Under the pieces are notes generated by a model, which saw only the letters and a program-made list of their open reading frames with translations, ran no database searches and had not been told where the DNA came from. Shown piece after piece: positions 45,187-56,795 of a DNA stretch of 64,000 bases. Both the position numbers and the translations under genes were made by a program. The DNA is from Niveispirillum cyanobacteriorum. Lineage in GTDB: Bacteria > Pseudomonadota > Alphaproteobacteria > Azospirillales > Azospirillaceae. The stretch is from NCBI RefSeq assembly GCF_002868735.1, contig NZ_CP025611.1:552501-616500 (forward strand), given 5' to 3'. Positions within the stretch are counted from its first letter, which is position 1. The number at the start of each line of letters is the position of its first letter.

Positions 45187-46164
45187 TCAAGCGCCTGGTG
45201 GAATAAGCATCGCCGGGCCACCCGGTAGCCGGCACCATTCATCGGAGGGCAGCAGGAACTCGATAAGGGTGGCATCTTTGGGAAAGGCCGCCAGGGGGAT
45301 GCTGAAGCCGCAATGCCCATCGCCGTGACCTGCGGCGGCGACGTCGCCGCGAAAGCTATTAGCCAGCAGATCACTCAGGGGCTGACCATCCACTTCCACC
45401 CGGAGGATGACGGGCCCCCGGCCGGGGTCATAGGCCCAGCCATGGATGGCATCATTGACGATACCATCAACCCATCCGCGGATGCGCCCGCCGGGCTTGT
45501 AGATGACGTCGCCATCATCTTGTTCGAAGGTCAGGATACTGTCCGGCCCTTCATGAAAGGCGCGCCAGCGGCGCTGTCGTTCCTCTGCGTCCATTGCCGC
45601 TGTGACCCGGGCCAAGGCTAGCACGCTAGCCCGGGTTCGGGCCGTCCCGCGCCAGGAAAGGGCCGGTGCCGGCGGCCAGGGTGCCGTACCCCGCAGGCAG
45701 GGGCCAAGGCGCTGCACCAGCCGCAGCAAGGCTGGCCATGTCAACTCATCCAGGCTGCGATGGCCGATGCCGGCGGGGATTGGAAATGCGTCAAAAGCCA
45801 ATATGGGGCCGGCATCCAAGGCCGGCACCATCACATGAGCGGTAACGCCGAAAAGTGCCGCCCCCTCATACAGTGCCAGATGGTTTGCCGCCGAACCGGG
45901 ATAGTCGGGTGGGGCTGCATGGAAATTCACGGCCCCCGCGTGGCATGCGGCCAGCAGCGATGCCGGTATCCGTTTGGCGAAACCGACGCTCGCCAACCGG
46001 ATGGCAAAGCCATCGTGCCGGACCAGCTCTGTTTGCAGTTGCTGAAGGCTGGTGACAATGGTGGCGTCTGGCAGCAACGGGGCCAGCGATGGAGCCAGTG
46101 CCGCCGCGGTGGCCAGGATCAGATGATCCGGCACGACGGCGGCAAGGCTCCGATCGTCAGCCAC
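45187..46164 (-). CDS. Formyltransferase-like enzyme with C-terminal GWA-type domain
   Basis: This 325-residue protein has a formyl_trans_N fold. NFHAAPPDYPG gives N80 and H82, and LDAGPI gives D117, the N-H-D triad of methionyl-tRNA and sugar formyltransferases. Instead of the Fmt tRNA-binding domain, residues about 235-320 form a beta-rich module with IRGWVDGI, AIHGWAYDPG and GHCGFSIPLAAFP. This resembles modules appended to surface-glycan enzymes in Rhodospirillales. A sugar or amino-sugar substrate is therefore likelier than Met-tRNA, by inference. The GTG at 46164 overlaps the trpE stop by eight bases and has AGGA five bases upstream, so it is coupled to trpE. Confidence 0.65.
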   Translation of the reverse strand: MADDRSLAAVVPDHLILATAAALAPSLAPLLPDATIVTSLQQLQTELVRHDGFAIRLASVGFAKRIPASLLAACHAGAVNFHAAPPDYPGSAANHLALYEGAALFGVTAHVMVPALDAGPILAFDAFPIPAGIGHRSLDELTWPALLRLVQRLGPCLRGTAPWPPAPALSWRGTARTRASVLALARVTAAMDAEERQRRWRAFHEGPDSILTFEQDDGDVIYKPGGRIRGWVDGIVNDAIHGWAYDPGRGPVILRVEVDGQPLSDLLANSFRGDVAAAGHGDGHCGFSIPLAAFPKDATLIEFLLPSDEWCRLPGGPAMLIPPGA

Positions 46165-47668
46165 GGCTTTCCTGCGCAAAGCGAACGGCTTCTTCAGCCG
46201 CCTTGAACAGGGCCTTGGCCTTGTTCACCGTCTCCTGATACTCGGCTTCCGGATCGCTGTCGGCGACCACACCGCCGCCGGCCTGCACATGCATGACACC
46301 GTCCTTTAGGACAGCAGTGCGTAGGGCGATGCAGGTATCCATGGTGCCATTGGCCGCGAAATAGCCGATGCAGCCACCATAAATGCCGCGCCGGGTCTTC
46401 TCCAACTCGTCAATGATCTCCATGGCTCGCACCTTGGGCGCACCCGATACGGTGCCGGCGGGGAAGCCGGCGACCAGCGCCTCAATCGGCGTGAACTTGG
46501 GGTTCAGTTTTCCTTCCACGTTCGAAACGATATGCATGACGTGGGAGTAATACTCGATGGTGAACTTTTCCGTTACCGTAACGGTCCCCGTGCGCGATAC
46601 CCGGCCCACATCATTGCGGCCCAGATCCAGCAGCATCAGATGCTCTGCCAGTTCCTTGGGATCGGACAGCAGGTCGGCAGCCAGTTCCTTGTCCTCCGCC
46701 GCATCCTTGCCACGGCGGCGCGTGCCGGCGATGGGGCGGATGGTGACGGTGTCGTCTCGCAGGCGCACCAGAATTTCCGGGCTGGACCCGACAACCGACA
46801 AACCGCCGAAATCGAGGAAAAACAGGAAGGGTGAGGGGTTCAGGCGGCGCAGCGCGCGGTACAGCGCGAAGGGCGGCAGGGTGAAGGGCACGGAGAAACG
46901 CTGGCTGGGCACCACCTGGAATATGTCGCCGGCGCGGATATATTCCTTCGCCTTCTCCACGATCCCATAATATTCCTGCCGCGCCGTGTTCGACTCCGGT
47001 GCCGGAAGGGCCGTGAGGTCCAGGGTCGTTTCATAGGCGGCGGGCACCGGTCCTTGCAGATCGGCCACCGATTCCGCCAACCGGGCTTTGGCCGCGCCCA
47101 GCGCCTGTTCCGCCGGCACACCGGCCTGTGGGCGAACGGGCGTGATGACCGTCACGACATTCTCGATCCCATCGAAAACTGCCATGACCGTGGGGCGGAT
47201 CATGATGCTGTCTTCGATGTCCAGGTTATTGGGGTTGCTGTCGGGCAGCTTTTCCATCAACCGGACCATGTCATAGCCGAGATAACCGAACAGACCCGCC
47301 GACATGGGCGGCAGCTCCGCTGGCAGGTCGATACGGCTTTCGTCCAGCAGCGCGGTCAGGGCCTTCAACGGGTCCTCGGCGCAAGGGATGAAGCTGTCGG
47401 GATCAACCGCCGCGTTGCGGTTGATCTCCGCCTTCGTGCCCCGGCAGCGCCAGATCAGGTCGGGCTTCAAGCCGATGATGGAATAACGCCCGCGCACCGA
47501 CCCGCCAGTGACCGATTCCAACAGGAAAGCGTTGGGACGCCCGCGCACCAGCTTCAGCATGGCGGAAACGGGCGTGTCCAGATCGCTGACCAGCCGGGTC
47601 CAGAGCACCTGCGCCGCTCCGCTATCATAGGTGCGGATGAAGGTGCTGTCGTCCGGAAGGGTGCGCAC
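46157..47668 (-). CDS. trpE: Anthranilate synthase component I
   Basis: The 503-residue chorismate-binding subunit makes anthranilate for tryptophan. Visible are FLLESVTGGSVRGRYSIIG (feedback/Trp region), IRPIAGTRRRGKDAAEDKEL, LMLLDLGRNDVGRV, FTPIEALVAGFPAGTVSG and GAPKVRAMEII. No glutamine amidotransferase (TrpG) is fused to it and none follows. Translation starts at GTG (47668), five bases after the ppiD stop, with AGGAG upstream. It is therefore cotranscribed with ppiD, as in other alphaproteobacteria. Confidence 0.93.
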   Translation of the reverse strand: MRTLPDDSTFIRTYDSGAAQVLWTRLVSDLDTPVSAMLKLVRGRPNAFLLESVTGGSVRGRYSIIGLKPDLIWRCRGTKAEINRNAAVDPDSFIPCAEDPLKALTALLDESRIDLPAELPPMSAGLFGYLGYDMVRLMEKLPDSNPNNLDIEDSIMIRPTVMAVFDGIENVVTVITPVRPQAGVPAEQALGAAKARLAESVADLQGPVPAAYETTLDLTALPAPESNTARQEYYGIVEKAKEYIRAGDIFQVVPSQRFSVPFTLPPFALYRALRRLNPSPFLFFLDFGGLSVVGSSPEILVRLRDDTVTIRPIAGTRRRGKDAAEDKELAADLLSDPKELAEHLMLLDLGRNDVGRVSRTGTVTVTEKFTIEYYSHVMHIVSNVEGKLNPKFTPIEALVAGFPAGTVSGAPKVRAMEIIDELEKTRRGIYGGCIGYFAANGTMDTCIALRTAVLKDGVMHVQAGGGVVADSDPEAEYQETVNKAKALFKAAEEAVRFAQESRG

Positions 47669-47673
47669 GGGAC

Positions 47674-49566
47674 TTACTCCTGCGTGGTGCGGTAAAGCTG
47701 GTTGATCAGGGTCTGGTTGATGGTCACGCCATAATGGGCGCGCAGGGCCGCCAGGTACTGGAGAACCAGTTCATCCTGCATGGCCTGGCCCGTAGCATTG
47801 GCCAACTGAGTCACCTGGGCGGCTGCCATCGGGTTGGCCGGGTCGGCGGCGATGATGCCGGTCAGCTTGACCACCACCACGCCCGTCGGCTTTTCACCGG
47901 TTGCGACATCGCCGACAGCACCACCGAACAGCGTCTGCTGGGCTGCGGCGGGTACGATCGCGCTGGGGGCACCGGCGCGCATCAGCGGATCGACATTCTG
48001 CACCAGGGCGCTGGGGATGCCGGATGCTGCTTCCTTGGCCGGCGTGCCGGCCTTCAGCTTGGCTGCGACGTCCTCGGCCTTCTTGCGTGCGGCGACCTGC
48101 TTCTGCTCCGCCTGCCAATCGCCCAGAACTAGTGATTTCACCTCGTCCAGCGGCTTCAAGGCTGCGGGGAACACGGCTTCGGCCTGCACCGCGAAGAAGG
48201 CATCAGACCCGGCCTCTTCCACGCTTCCGGTCTGACCGGACGCAACGGTAAAGCCCGAGGCGATGATCTTGTCGATGGCGGGCAGGTCGGCACCCTGGGC
48301 GACGCCGGCGGCATTGGCGCCACGGCTGTCGACCTTTTCCAGCTTCACGATGCGTGCACCCACGGTCTGGGCGGCCTCGGCCAAGGGCGTGCCGCCCGCC
48401 AGCTCGTCCTCCAGCTTGGTCGACAGCTCGAACAGCTTCTCCAGGGCCTTGTCCTGGCGGACCTTCTGCGCAACCTCGTCCTTCACCTCTTCCAGCTTGC
48501 GCTCGCCACCGGCCTGAACCTTGGTGACGGTGAAGATGTGGAAGCCGAAGGCGCTTTCCACGGGCCCGCCGGACGTGCCCTGGGCGGCGGCGAAGGCGGG
48601 CTCGGACAGTTCGGCGGGCAGGCCATCCTTCTGGACATCATCCAGGGTCACCGCCTCGACGCCGGCTTCCTTGGCGACATCCTCAATCTTCTTGCCGCCA
48701 TTCACGTCTGCTAGGGCTTTGTCGGCGGCTTCCTTGCTGGGGAACACGGCCTGCGCGATGGAGCGCTTTTCAGGCGTGATATAGTCACCGGCATGGGCGT
48801 CGTAATATTCGCGCAGCGCCTCGTCCGTGACCTCGACATCCTTGGTCAGGGCTGCCGTTTCCAGCAGGGCCACGTTCAAGGTGCGGTATTCGGGGGCGGT
48901 GTAACGGACGGCCTTATCCTTGTGGAACGCCTCCAGCGTCGCCTGATCGGGCGACGGGGCGGCGGGCATGGCGTTGAACGGGATGGTCACAGCCTCGAAC
49001 GTACGGCCTTCGAAACGGTACCGGAACAGCGCCTCGGCCAGCGTCTTGGACGCGGAAGCGCCGGCGGTGACGGCACCGATCAGATCGCTGCGGGCCATGT
49101 CGGAGCGCACATCCTCAACAAAGCCGGCCTCGGTCAACCCGTTCTGCTGTAACAGGGCGCGCATCAGGTTGGCGTCGAAATTGCCGAAACTGTCCTTGAA
49201 GGCGGGAACTTTCAGCACCTCGGCGCGCACGGTGTCATCCGCAATGCGCAGACCCAGATCCTCTGACGCCAACGCCAGCAGTTCCTTCTGAATCAGCTGT
49301 TCCAGCGCGCGGTCGCGCAGGCCGAACTGACGGGCCTGCTCCTCGGTAAATTCCGGGCCCACCATCTGCTTCATGCGGTTGAATTCAGCCCGGTAGGCCT
49401 GGTCCAGTTCCACGGGTGTGATTGAACGGTCGCCGACCTTGGCGACGCCGGTCTGTACCCCCTTGGTGACATCACCGATGCCCCAGACAGCGAAGCTGAT
49501 GATCAGGGCCACGAACAGGATCTTGACGACCCAGGAGCCGGCGGTGCTGCGGATGATCTGGAGCAT
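47674..49566 (-). CDS. ppiD: Peptidylprolyl isomerase PpiD/SurA-like periplasmic folding factor
   Basis: This 630-residue membrane-anchored foldase has one N-terminal helix (about 13-31, VVKILFVALIISFAVWGIG), the chaperone region SurA_N-like (40-200) and a parvulin domain around residues 270-360 (TPEKRSIAQAVFPSK, then LSEPAFAAAQ and VESAFGFHIFTV). A second degenerate domain follows. PpiD sits at the SecYEG exit and helps outer-membrane protein folding. The start MLQIIRSTAG at 49566 is preferred to the longer frame at 49731. It is divergent from tpiA and upstream of trpE. Confidence 0.88.
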   Translation of the reverse strand: MLQIIRSTAGSWVVKILFVALIISFAVWGIGDVTKGVQTGVAKVGDRSITPVELDQAYRAEFNRMKQMVGPEFTEEQARQFGLRDRALEQLIQKELLALASEDLGLRIADDTVRAEVLKVPAFKDSFGNFDANLMRALLQQNGLTEAGFVEDVRSDMARSDLIGAVTAGASASKTLAEALFRYRFEGRTFEAVTIPFNAMPAAPSPDQATLEAFHKDKAVRYTAPEYRTLNVALLETAALTKDVEVTDEALREYYDAHAGDYITPEKRSIAQAVFPSKEAADKALADVNGGKKIEDVAKEAGVEAVTLDDVQKDGLPAELSEPAFAAAQGTSGGPVESAFGFHIFTVTKVQAGGERKLEEVKDEVAQKVRQDKALEKLFELSTKLEDELAGGTPLAEAAQTVGARIVKLEKVDSRGANAAGVAQGADLPAIDKIIASGFTVASGQTGSVEEAGSDAFFAVQAEAVFPAALKPLDEVKSLVLGDWQAEQKQVAARKKAEDVAAKLKAGTPAKEAASGIPSALVQNVDPLMRAGAPSAIVPAAAQQTLFGGAVGDVATGEKPTGVVVVKLTGIIAADPANPMAAAQVTQLANATGQAMQDELVLQYLAALRAHYGVTINQTLINQLYRTTQE

Positions 49567-49846
49567 GGGGACGCTTGCGGTTCCATCGAATTGGTGCAGC
49601 GCCGCCCGCCGGAATGCGAACGGCACCGCCGGGCCACAACCCGGAAAGCGCGGCATCATAGGGAAGCCGCACCCTGGGGGCAAGTCCGGGGGGCGGGCAG
49701 GGGCCATGTCTTGTGCATCGGCCCATGACAACGCTGACCTTTTGGACAGCGGGGGCCGGCCCGCATAATGTTTCCTTACACATAAGGCTGGCGGACCGGG
49801 GGCAACCCGGCAGACATGGCCCGTGAAAAGAAGAGTAGAGGATGAA

Positions 49847-50602
49847 ATGACCGCTCGCCGTTATCTGATTGCCGGCAATTGGAAGATGCATTGCCGGCGA
49901 AGCGATGGTGCTGCGCTGGCCGCCGATCTGGCCGCCCGCGTCGGGCTCACCGCCGATCCGCGATTCGACCTTCTGGTCTGTCCGCCCGCTACTATCATCA
50001 GTCCTGTAGCCCAATCTGTGGCCCGCAGCGCCGTTGCCGTTGGCGGGCAGGATTGCCATGCCCAGGTTCAAGGCGCCCATACCGGCGACATTGCCGCTGA
50101 AATGCTGGCTGATGCTGGAGCCAGCTTTGTCATTGTCGGCCATTCAGAACGCCGCACCAACCATGGTGAGAGCAGCGCCACCATCAAGGGGAAGGCCACC
50201 GCCGCCCTGCGCGCAGGCCTGACCGCTATCATCTGTGTGGGCGAGACAGAGGCGCAACGTGACGCGGGTCACGCGGAGTCTGTGGTTGCCGAACAGCTGA
50301 CAGGCTCGATTCCCGATGGTGCGACCGCATCCAACAGCGTTATCGCCTATGAACCCGTCTGGGCCATCGGTACCGGTCGCACCCCGACCCTGACCGACAT
50401 TGCAGCCATGCACGGCATGATCCGCGAAAAGCTGTCGGGTCTGGTCGCCGATCCGGATGCAGTCCGTATCCTTTATGGCGGCTCCGTCAAGCCGTCCAAT
50501 GCCGCTGAAATCCTTGGGCTTGCCGATGTTGATGGCGCCTTGGTCGGGGGTGCCAGCCTGAAGGCTGATGATTTCTGGGCCATCGCGCAAGCCTGCCCTT
50601 GA
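49847..50602 (+). CDS. tpiA: Triosephosphate isomerase
   Basis: This is the 251-residue TIM barrel that interconverts DHAP and glyceraldehyde 3-phosphate. K13 is in GNWKMH, the electrophile H99 in VGHSERR, the base E169 in [11 protein letters not shown], and the phosphate-gripping GSVKPSN and GALVGGASL near the C-terminus. GAGGA precedes the 49847 start. It heads the tpiA-secG-pyrG-kdsA-eno stretch. Confidence 0.95.
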   Translation: MTARRYLIAGNWKMHCRRSDGAALAADLAARVGLTADPRFDLLVCPPATIISPVAQSVARSAVAVGGQDCHAQVQGAHTGDIAAEMLADAGASFVIVGHSERRTNHGESSATIKGKATAALRAGLTAIICVGETEAQRDAGHAESVVAEQLTGSIPDGATASNSVIAYEPVWAIGTGRTPTLTDIAAMHGMIREKLSGLVADPDAVRILYGGSVKPSNAAEILGLADVDGALVGGASLKADDFWAIAQACP

Positions 50603-50669
50603 GACTTCGCTATGGCGCGTTGTCGTGGGACCGGTTAATAAGCGTGACGGTTACATGACGCGGGTGCTT

Positions 50670-50697
50670 CCCGCTTCCCCCTGAAACGGGAAGCGGG
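50670..50697. terminator. Perfect hairpin between tpiA and secG
   Basis: CCCGCTTCCC (50670-50679) pairs with GGGAAGCGGG (50688-50697), ten pairs with an eight-base loop. The following TGGCCTTGCGTTTGG is only weakly T-rich. It is probably a tpiA terminator, or an mRNA-end stabiliser. Confidence 0.6.
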
Positions 50698-50792
50698 TGG
50701 CCTTGCGTTTGGGCGCGTGATGCGCCATTTGCTACTGGTCAAGGATCGTGGGCTCCCACGGTCCGTTCCAATTGGTTGCAGGGATTGTTGGG

Positions 50793-51119
50793 ATGCAAGA
50801 GGTAGTCCTGGTCGTGCATCTGCTGATCACGCTGGCGTTGATCGGCGTGGTTCTGGTGCAGAAGTCGGAAGGCGGCGGCCTGGGTGTCGGTGGCGGCACC
50901 ATGGGTGGTTTCATGACCGCTCGCGGCAGCGCCAACCTGCTGACCCGGACCACCGCCATCCTGGCGGCCCTTTTCTTCTGCACCAGCCTGATTCTGGCCA
51001 TCCTGGCCGGCACGGGCGGCAGCCAGAAGAGCATTTTCGACAAGGTGCCGGCCCCCGGCACCGAGGCTCCGGCGGCGCCCGCCGAGCCGGCCAAGCCGAC
51101 GGTCCCCGTCGGCCAGTAA
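50793..51119 (+). CDS. secG: Preprotein translocase subunit SecG
   Basis: This 108-residue inner-membrane protein has two helices (about 3-22 and 51-70). Between them lies the conserved VLVQKSEGGGLGVGGG and the TARGSANLLTRTT loop, the SecG signature. The C-terminus is Pro/Ala-rich. It assists SecYEG translocation together with SecA. The start at 50793 places the first helix directly after Met. It is followed by a strong terminator. Confidence 0.92.
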   Translation: MQEVVLVVHLLITLALIGVVLVQKSEGGGLGVGGGTMGGFMTARGSANLLTRTTAILAALFFCTSLILAILAGTGGSQKSIFDKVPAPGTEAPAAPAEPAKPTVPVGQ

Positions 51120-51150
51120 GGCCCTTCGGCGACAGGCCCGTATTATGGCG

Positions 51151-51177
51151 AGAGGCGGCAGACATGCCGCCTCTTTC
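51151..51177 (+). terminator. Rho-independent terminator after secG
   Basis: GAGGCGGCA (51152-51160) pairs with TGCCGCCTC (51165-51173) around GACA, followed by TTTCC. It lies about 33 bases past the secG stop and separates it from pyrG. Confidence 0.75.
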
Positions 51178-51284
51178 CGTTAGGGCGTGAATATGGTGGA
51201 ATGGGCATCCGTGCCCCGATGTGAAATCTCGACAAGGATTGGGCCGGAAGGACCCAACCTGTTGGCATGCTTGGCGAAGGTTAG

Positions 51285-52919
<1,635 letters not shown>

Positions 52920-52933
52920 TCAGATAGGACGTG

Positions 52934-52978
52934 AAAGGCCGGGGCGGGTGCGAACCTTCCCCGGCCTTCTTTATTTTC
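52934..52978 (+). terminator. Rho-independent terminator after pyrG
   Basis: AAGGCCGGGG (52935-52944) pairs with CCCCGGCCTT (52959-52968), followed by CTTTATTTT. The stem is perfect; the loop is 14 bases. Confidence 0.88.
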
Positions 52979-53018
52979 GGCCCCCGCCTGCCCATATGGC
53001 GGTGTAAAGGAGCATGCC

Positions 53019-53855
53019 ATGACCCGCATCGTAACCGTCGGCCCGCTGTCGATTGCCAATGACCGGCCCTTCACCCTGATCGCCGGCCCGTGTCAGCTTG
53101 AAAGCCGTGACCATGCCTTTGCCATGGCGGGTGCGCTGTCGGAGTTGACGAAGAAGCTGGGCATCGGCCTGATCTACAAGACCAGCTTCGACAAGGCCAA
53201 CCGCACCTCAGTCAGCGCGCAGCGCGGTCTGGGCATGGACCAGTCGCTGCCCATCCTGGCCGATATCCGTGATACGTTCGGCTGCCCGGTCCTGACCGAC
53301 ATTCATACCGCTGAACAATGCGCGCCAGTGGCAGAGGTGGTGGACGTGTTGCAGATCCCCGCTTTCCTGTGCCGTCAGACGGACCTGCTGCTGGCCGCCG
53401 GCGAGACGGGCAAGCCGATCAATGTGAAGAAGGGGCAGTTCCTGGCACCCTGGGACATGAAGAATGTCGCCGCCAAGATCGCGTCCACCGGTAATCACAA
53501 CATCCTGCTGTGCGAACGCGGGGCCAGCTTCGGCTACAACACGCTGGTCAGCGACATGCGCTCCCTGCCCATCATGGCGCAGACGGGGTATCCCGTCGTC
53601 TATGACGCTACCCATTCGGTGCAGCAGCCGGGCGGGCAGGGTAGCAGCAGCGGCGGCCAGCGCGAATTCGTGCCTGTCCTGGCCCGCGCCGCCATAGCCA
53701 TCGGTGTCGCGGCGGTTTTCATGGAGACGCATGAGAACCCCGATTGCGCGCCCAGCGATGGCCCCAATATGGTGCCGCTGGACCAGATGGAAGGCGTGTT
53801 GTCCACGCTCCTGGCGTTTGATCGCATCGCCAAGGCCAACCCGGTCAGCATCTGA
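53019..53855 (+). CDS. kdsA: 3-deoxy-8-phosphooctulonate synthase (KDO8P synthase)
   Basis: This 278-residue enzyme joins PEP and arabinose 5-phosphate to make the KDO precursor of lipid A core. Signatures are [35 protein letters not shown] (the cysteine of metal-dependent members would precede this stretch), [27 protein letters not shown] and [16 protein letters not shown] precedes the ATG at 53019 by six bases. It shows that the cell makes lipopolysaccharide. Confidence 0.95.
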   Translation: MTRIVTVGPLSIANDRPFTLIAGPCQLESRDHAFAMAGALSELTKKLGIGLIYKTSFDKANRTSVSAQRGLGMDQSLPILADIRDTFGCPVLTDIHTAEQCAPVAEVVDVLQIPAFLCRQTDLLLAAGETGKPINVKKGQFLAPWDMKNVAAKIASTGNHNILLCERGASFGYNTLVSDMRSLPIMAQTGYPVVYDATHSVQQPGGQGSSSGGQREFVPVLARAAIAIGVAAVFMETHENPDCAPSDGPNMVPLDQMEGVLSTLLAFDRIAKANPVSI

Positions 53856-53956
53856 CCTTCCGCACCTTTGACAAAGCGCCTGCCTTTGCCCACCATCGGC
53901 TTATAACGAAAGGTGGGGCCCGCAACCCCACCGGTGGTGTGAGGAAGACGCAATCC

Positions 53957-54601
53957 ATGTCCGTTCCGTCCCTGGGCCCCCGCAATGACCGGCGGGGCGG
54001 CCCCGTTTCCCGTTTCATTGGCCGTATGGGCCTGCGCCTGCTGGGCTGGCGTATCGCGGGCGCCTTTCCGAACTTGGAAAAGTTCGTGGTGATCGGTGCA
54101 CCCCATACGTCCAACTATGATTTCTTCGTCGCCATGGCCACCATCCTGGCCACTGACCTGCGCATCCATATCCTGGGCAAGCACACGCTGTTCTGGGGTC
54201 CGTTGGGTCCCATCATGCGCTGGTGCGATGTGCTGCCGGTGGATCGCCGGTCGGCGCATGGGGTGGTGGGTGACTGCGTGGCCGCCATTGAAGCGGCGGA
54301 GAAGATGGTGGTCGGCGTCGCACCGGAGGGCACGCGCAACCCCAAACCGGGGGCCGGATGGAAGACAGGCTTCTGGCAAATTGCGCGACAGGCCGGCGTT
54401 CCGATCATACCTGTCGCGCTGGATTATGCGACGCGCACGATCCGTATCGGGGAGCCGTTGGAGACGACGGAGAGCCTGGAGGCCGATTTCGCCTTGCTTT
54501 CCGCCTTCTATGCAGGGGTGCAGGGGGCGAAGCGGCAGCTTCCCATGACCATCCCAATCGGTGGGACACGGCCGGCGGAGCCGGCGGGCACAGCGGGGTA
54601 G
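53957..54601 (+). CDS. 1-acyl-glycerol-3-phosphate acyltransferase-like protein
   Basis: This 214-residue acyltransferase of the PlsC group has the catalytic HX4D motif H50-TSNY-D55 and the glycerol-phosphate site PEGTR at 123-127. It has only a weak hydrophobic segment, so it is likely membrane-associated. The layout (APHTSNYDFFVAMATI, then WCDVLPVDRR) matches a small PlsC branch that sits near eno and kdsA in Rhodospirillales. It could acylate lysophospholipid or a lipid A-related acceptor. The start at 53957 is preferred to the GTG at 53939. Confidence 0.82.
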   Translation: MSVPSLGPRNDRRGGPVSRFIGRMGLRLLGWRIAGAFPNLEKFVVIGAPHTSNYDFFVAMATILATDLRIHILGKHTLFWGPLGPIMRWCDVLPVDRRSAHGVVGDCVAAIEAAEKMVVGVAPEGTRNPKPGAGWKTGFWQIARQAGVPIIPVALDYATRTIRIGEPLETTESLEADFALLSAFYAGVQGAKRQLPMTIPIGGTRPAEPAGTAG

Positions 54602-55987
<1,386 letters not shown>

Positions 55988-56011
55988 TCAACGATCGGTC
56001 GCAGAGTTGAG

Positions 56012-56045
56012 AAAGGGCGGTCCCACGGGGCCGCCCTTTTTGTTT
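56012..56045 (+). terminator. Rho-independent terminator after eno
   Basis: AAAGGGCGG (56012-56020) pairs with CCGCCCTTT (56031-56039), followed by TTGTTT. The inner loop can extend the stem by three pairs. It lies about 25 bases past the eno stop. Confidence 0.92.
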
Positions 56046-56051
56046 GGCCGT

Positions 56052-56139
56052 AGGTCAGGTCGAGGCGAAGCCTCGCCCTGCCGGAAAAGGCCTTCGATCC
56101 ATATCTGTCAGCGCTCGCGCTGCGCGCTCGACCTGACCT
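56052..56139. repeat. REP/MITE-like palindromic element between eno and ftsB
   Basis: An 88-base unit is bounded by a perfect 13-base inverted repeat, AGGTCAGGTCGAG at 56052-56064 and CTCGACCTGACCT at 56127-56139. Inside are a hairpin GAGGC-GAA-GCCTC (56062-56074) and a GCGC-rich hairpin near 56110-56128. It codes for nothing visible and follows the eno terminator. The shape suggests a dispersed intergenic element; only one copy was noticed in this window. Confidence 0.6.
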
Positions 56140-56255
56140 GCTGCCCCCCGACCCCCTAACCCTTTCGGCCATACCCTTCTGATTCAGCGTGATTTTTCGT
56201 CGCGTTTCCACCTTTGTCATTGACCGCGCGACTCGGGCTGTGATTCCATCCGGTC

Positions 56256-56627
56256 ATGACGACGATCCGCACCCTCCGCTCCGCCCTTGGCCGCACCGTC
56301 CGACAGGTTGTCGGGCCGATGATTGGCGTGTCCGTCGTGGCCTACTTCGCCTATCACACGGTGCATGGTGATCGCGGCCTTGTGGCGCTGACTCACCTGC
56401 AAAGCGAGGTTGCCCGCGCACAATCGACCCTGGATCAGGTGCGCGGTGAGCGGGAAGAGATGGAGCGCCGGGCCAGCCAGCTGCGCCCCGACAATCTGGA
56501 CCCCGACCTTCTGGAGGAACGGGCGCGTGCCGTCCTGAACCAGTCGCACCCTGACGATATGGTAATCCTCCTTCCGCGACGCTCTGCCACGCAGTCCACG
56601 CAGGGCAATCCCGACCAAGGTCGGTAA
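56256..56627 (+). CDS. ftsB: Septum formation initiator FtsB/DivIC
   Basis: This 123-residue bitopic division protein has a membrane helix at about 18-36 (VVGPMIGVSVVAYFAYHTV), then a coiled coil (LTHLQSEVARAQSTLDQVRGE) and the DPDLLEERAR segment typical of FtsB/DivIC in alphaproteobacteria. It works with FtsL and FtsQ to activate septal peptidoglycan synthesis. The eno-ftsB-pdhA order is conserved in the class. Confidence 0.9.
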   Translation: MTTIRTLRSALGRTVRQVVGPMIGVSVVAYFAYHTVHGDRGLVALTHLQSEVARAQSTLDQVRGEREEMERRASQLRPDNLDPDLLEERARAVLNQSHPDDMVILLPRRSATQSTQGNPDQGR

Positions 56628-56795
56628 GTTGCTGAAAATAAGGCGATTAGCCTAAATCAGGTTAACGCTGATTTTCTCAAGTAAAACAATCTTTTGCACT
56701 GCACACTCCTTGCGCTCCGCGGATAGTGGCGATACCTCTTATCGCATCGCACAGCGATCACGCTATTCCGCAACCCCCATCCCTGGGAGGAGCCC

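Noticed and set aside
46164-46179. Longer TTG start for the formyltransferase gene
   Set aside because: The GTG at 46164 has AGGA at good spacing and a shorter overlap with trpE.
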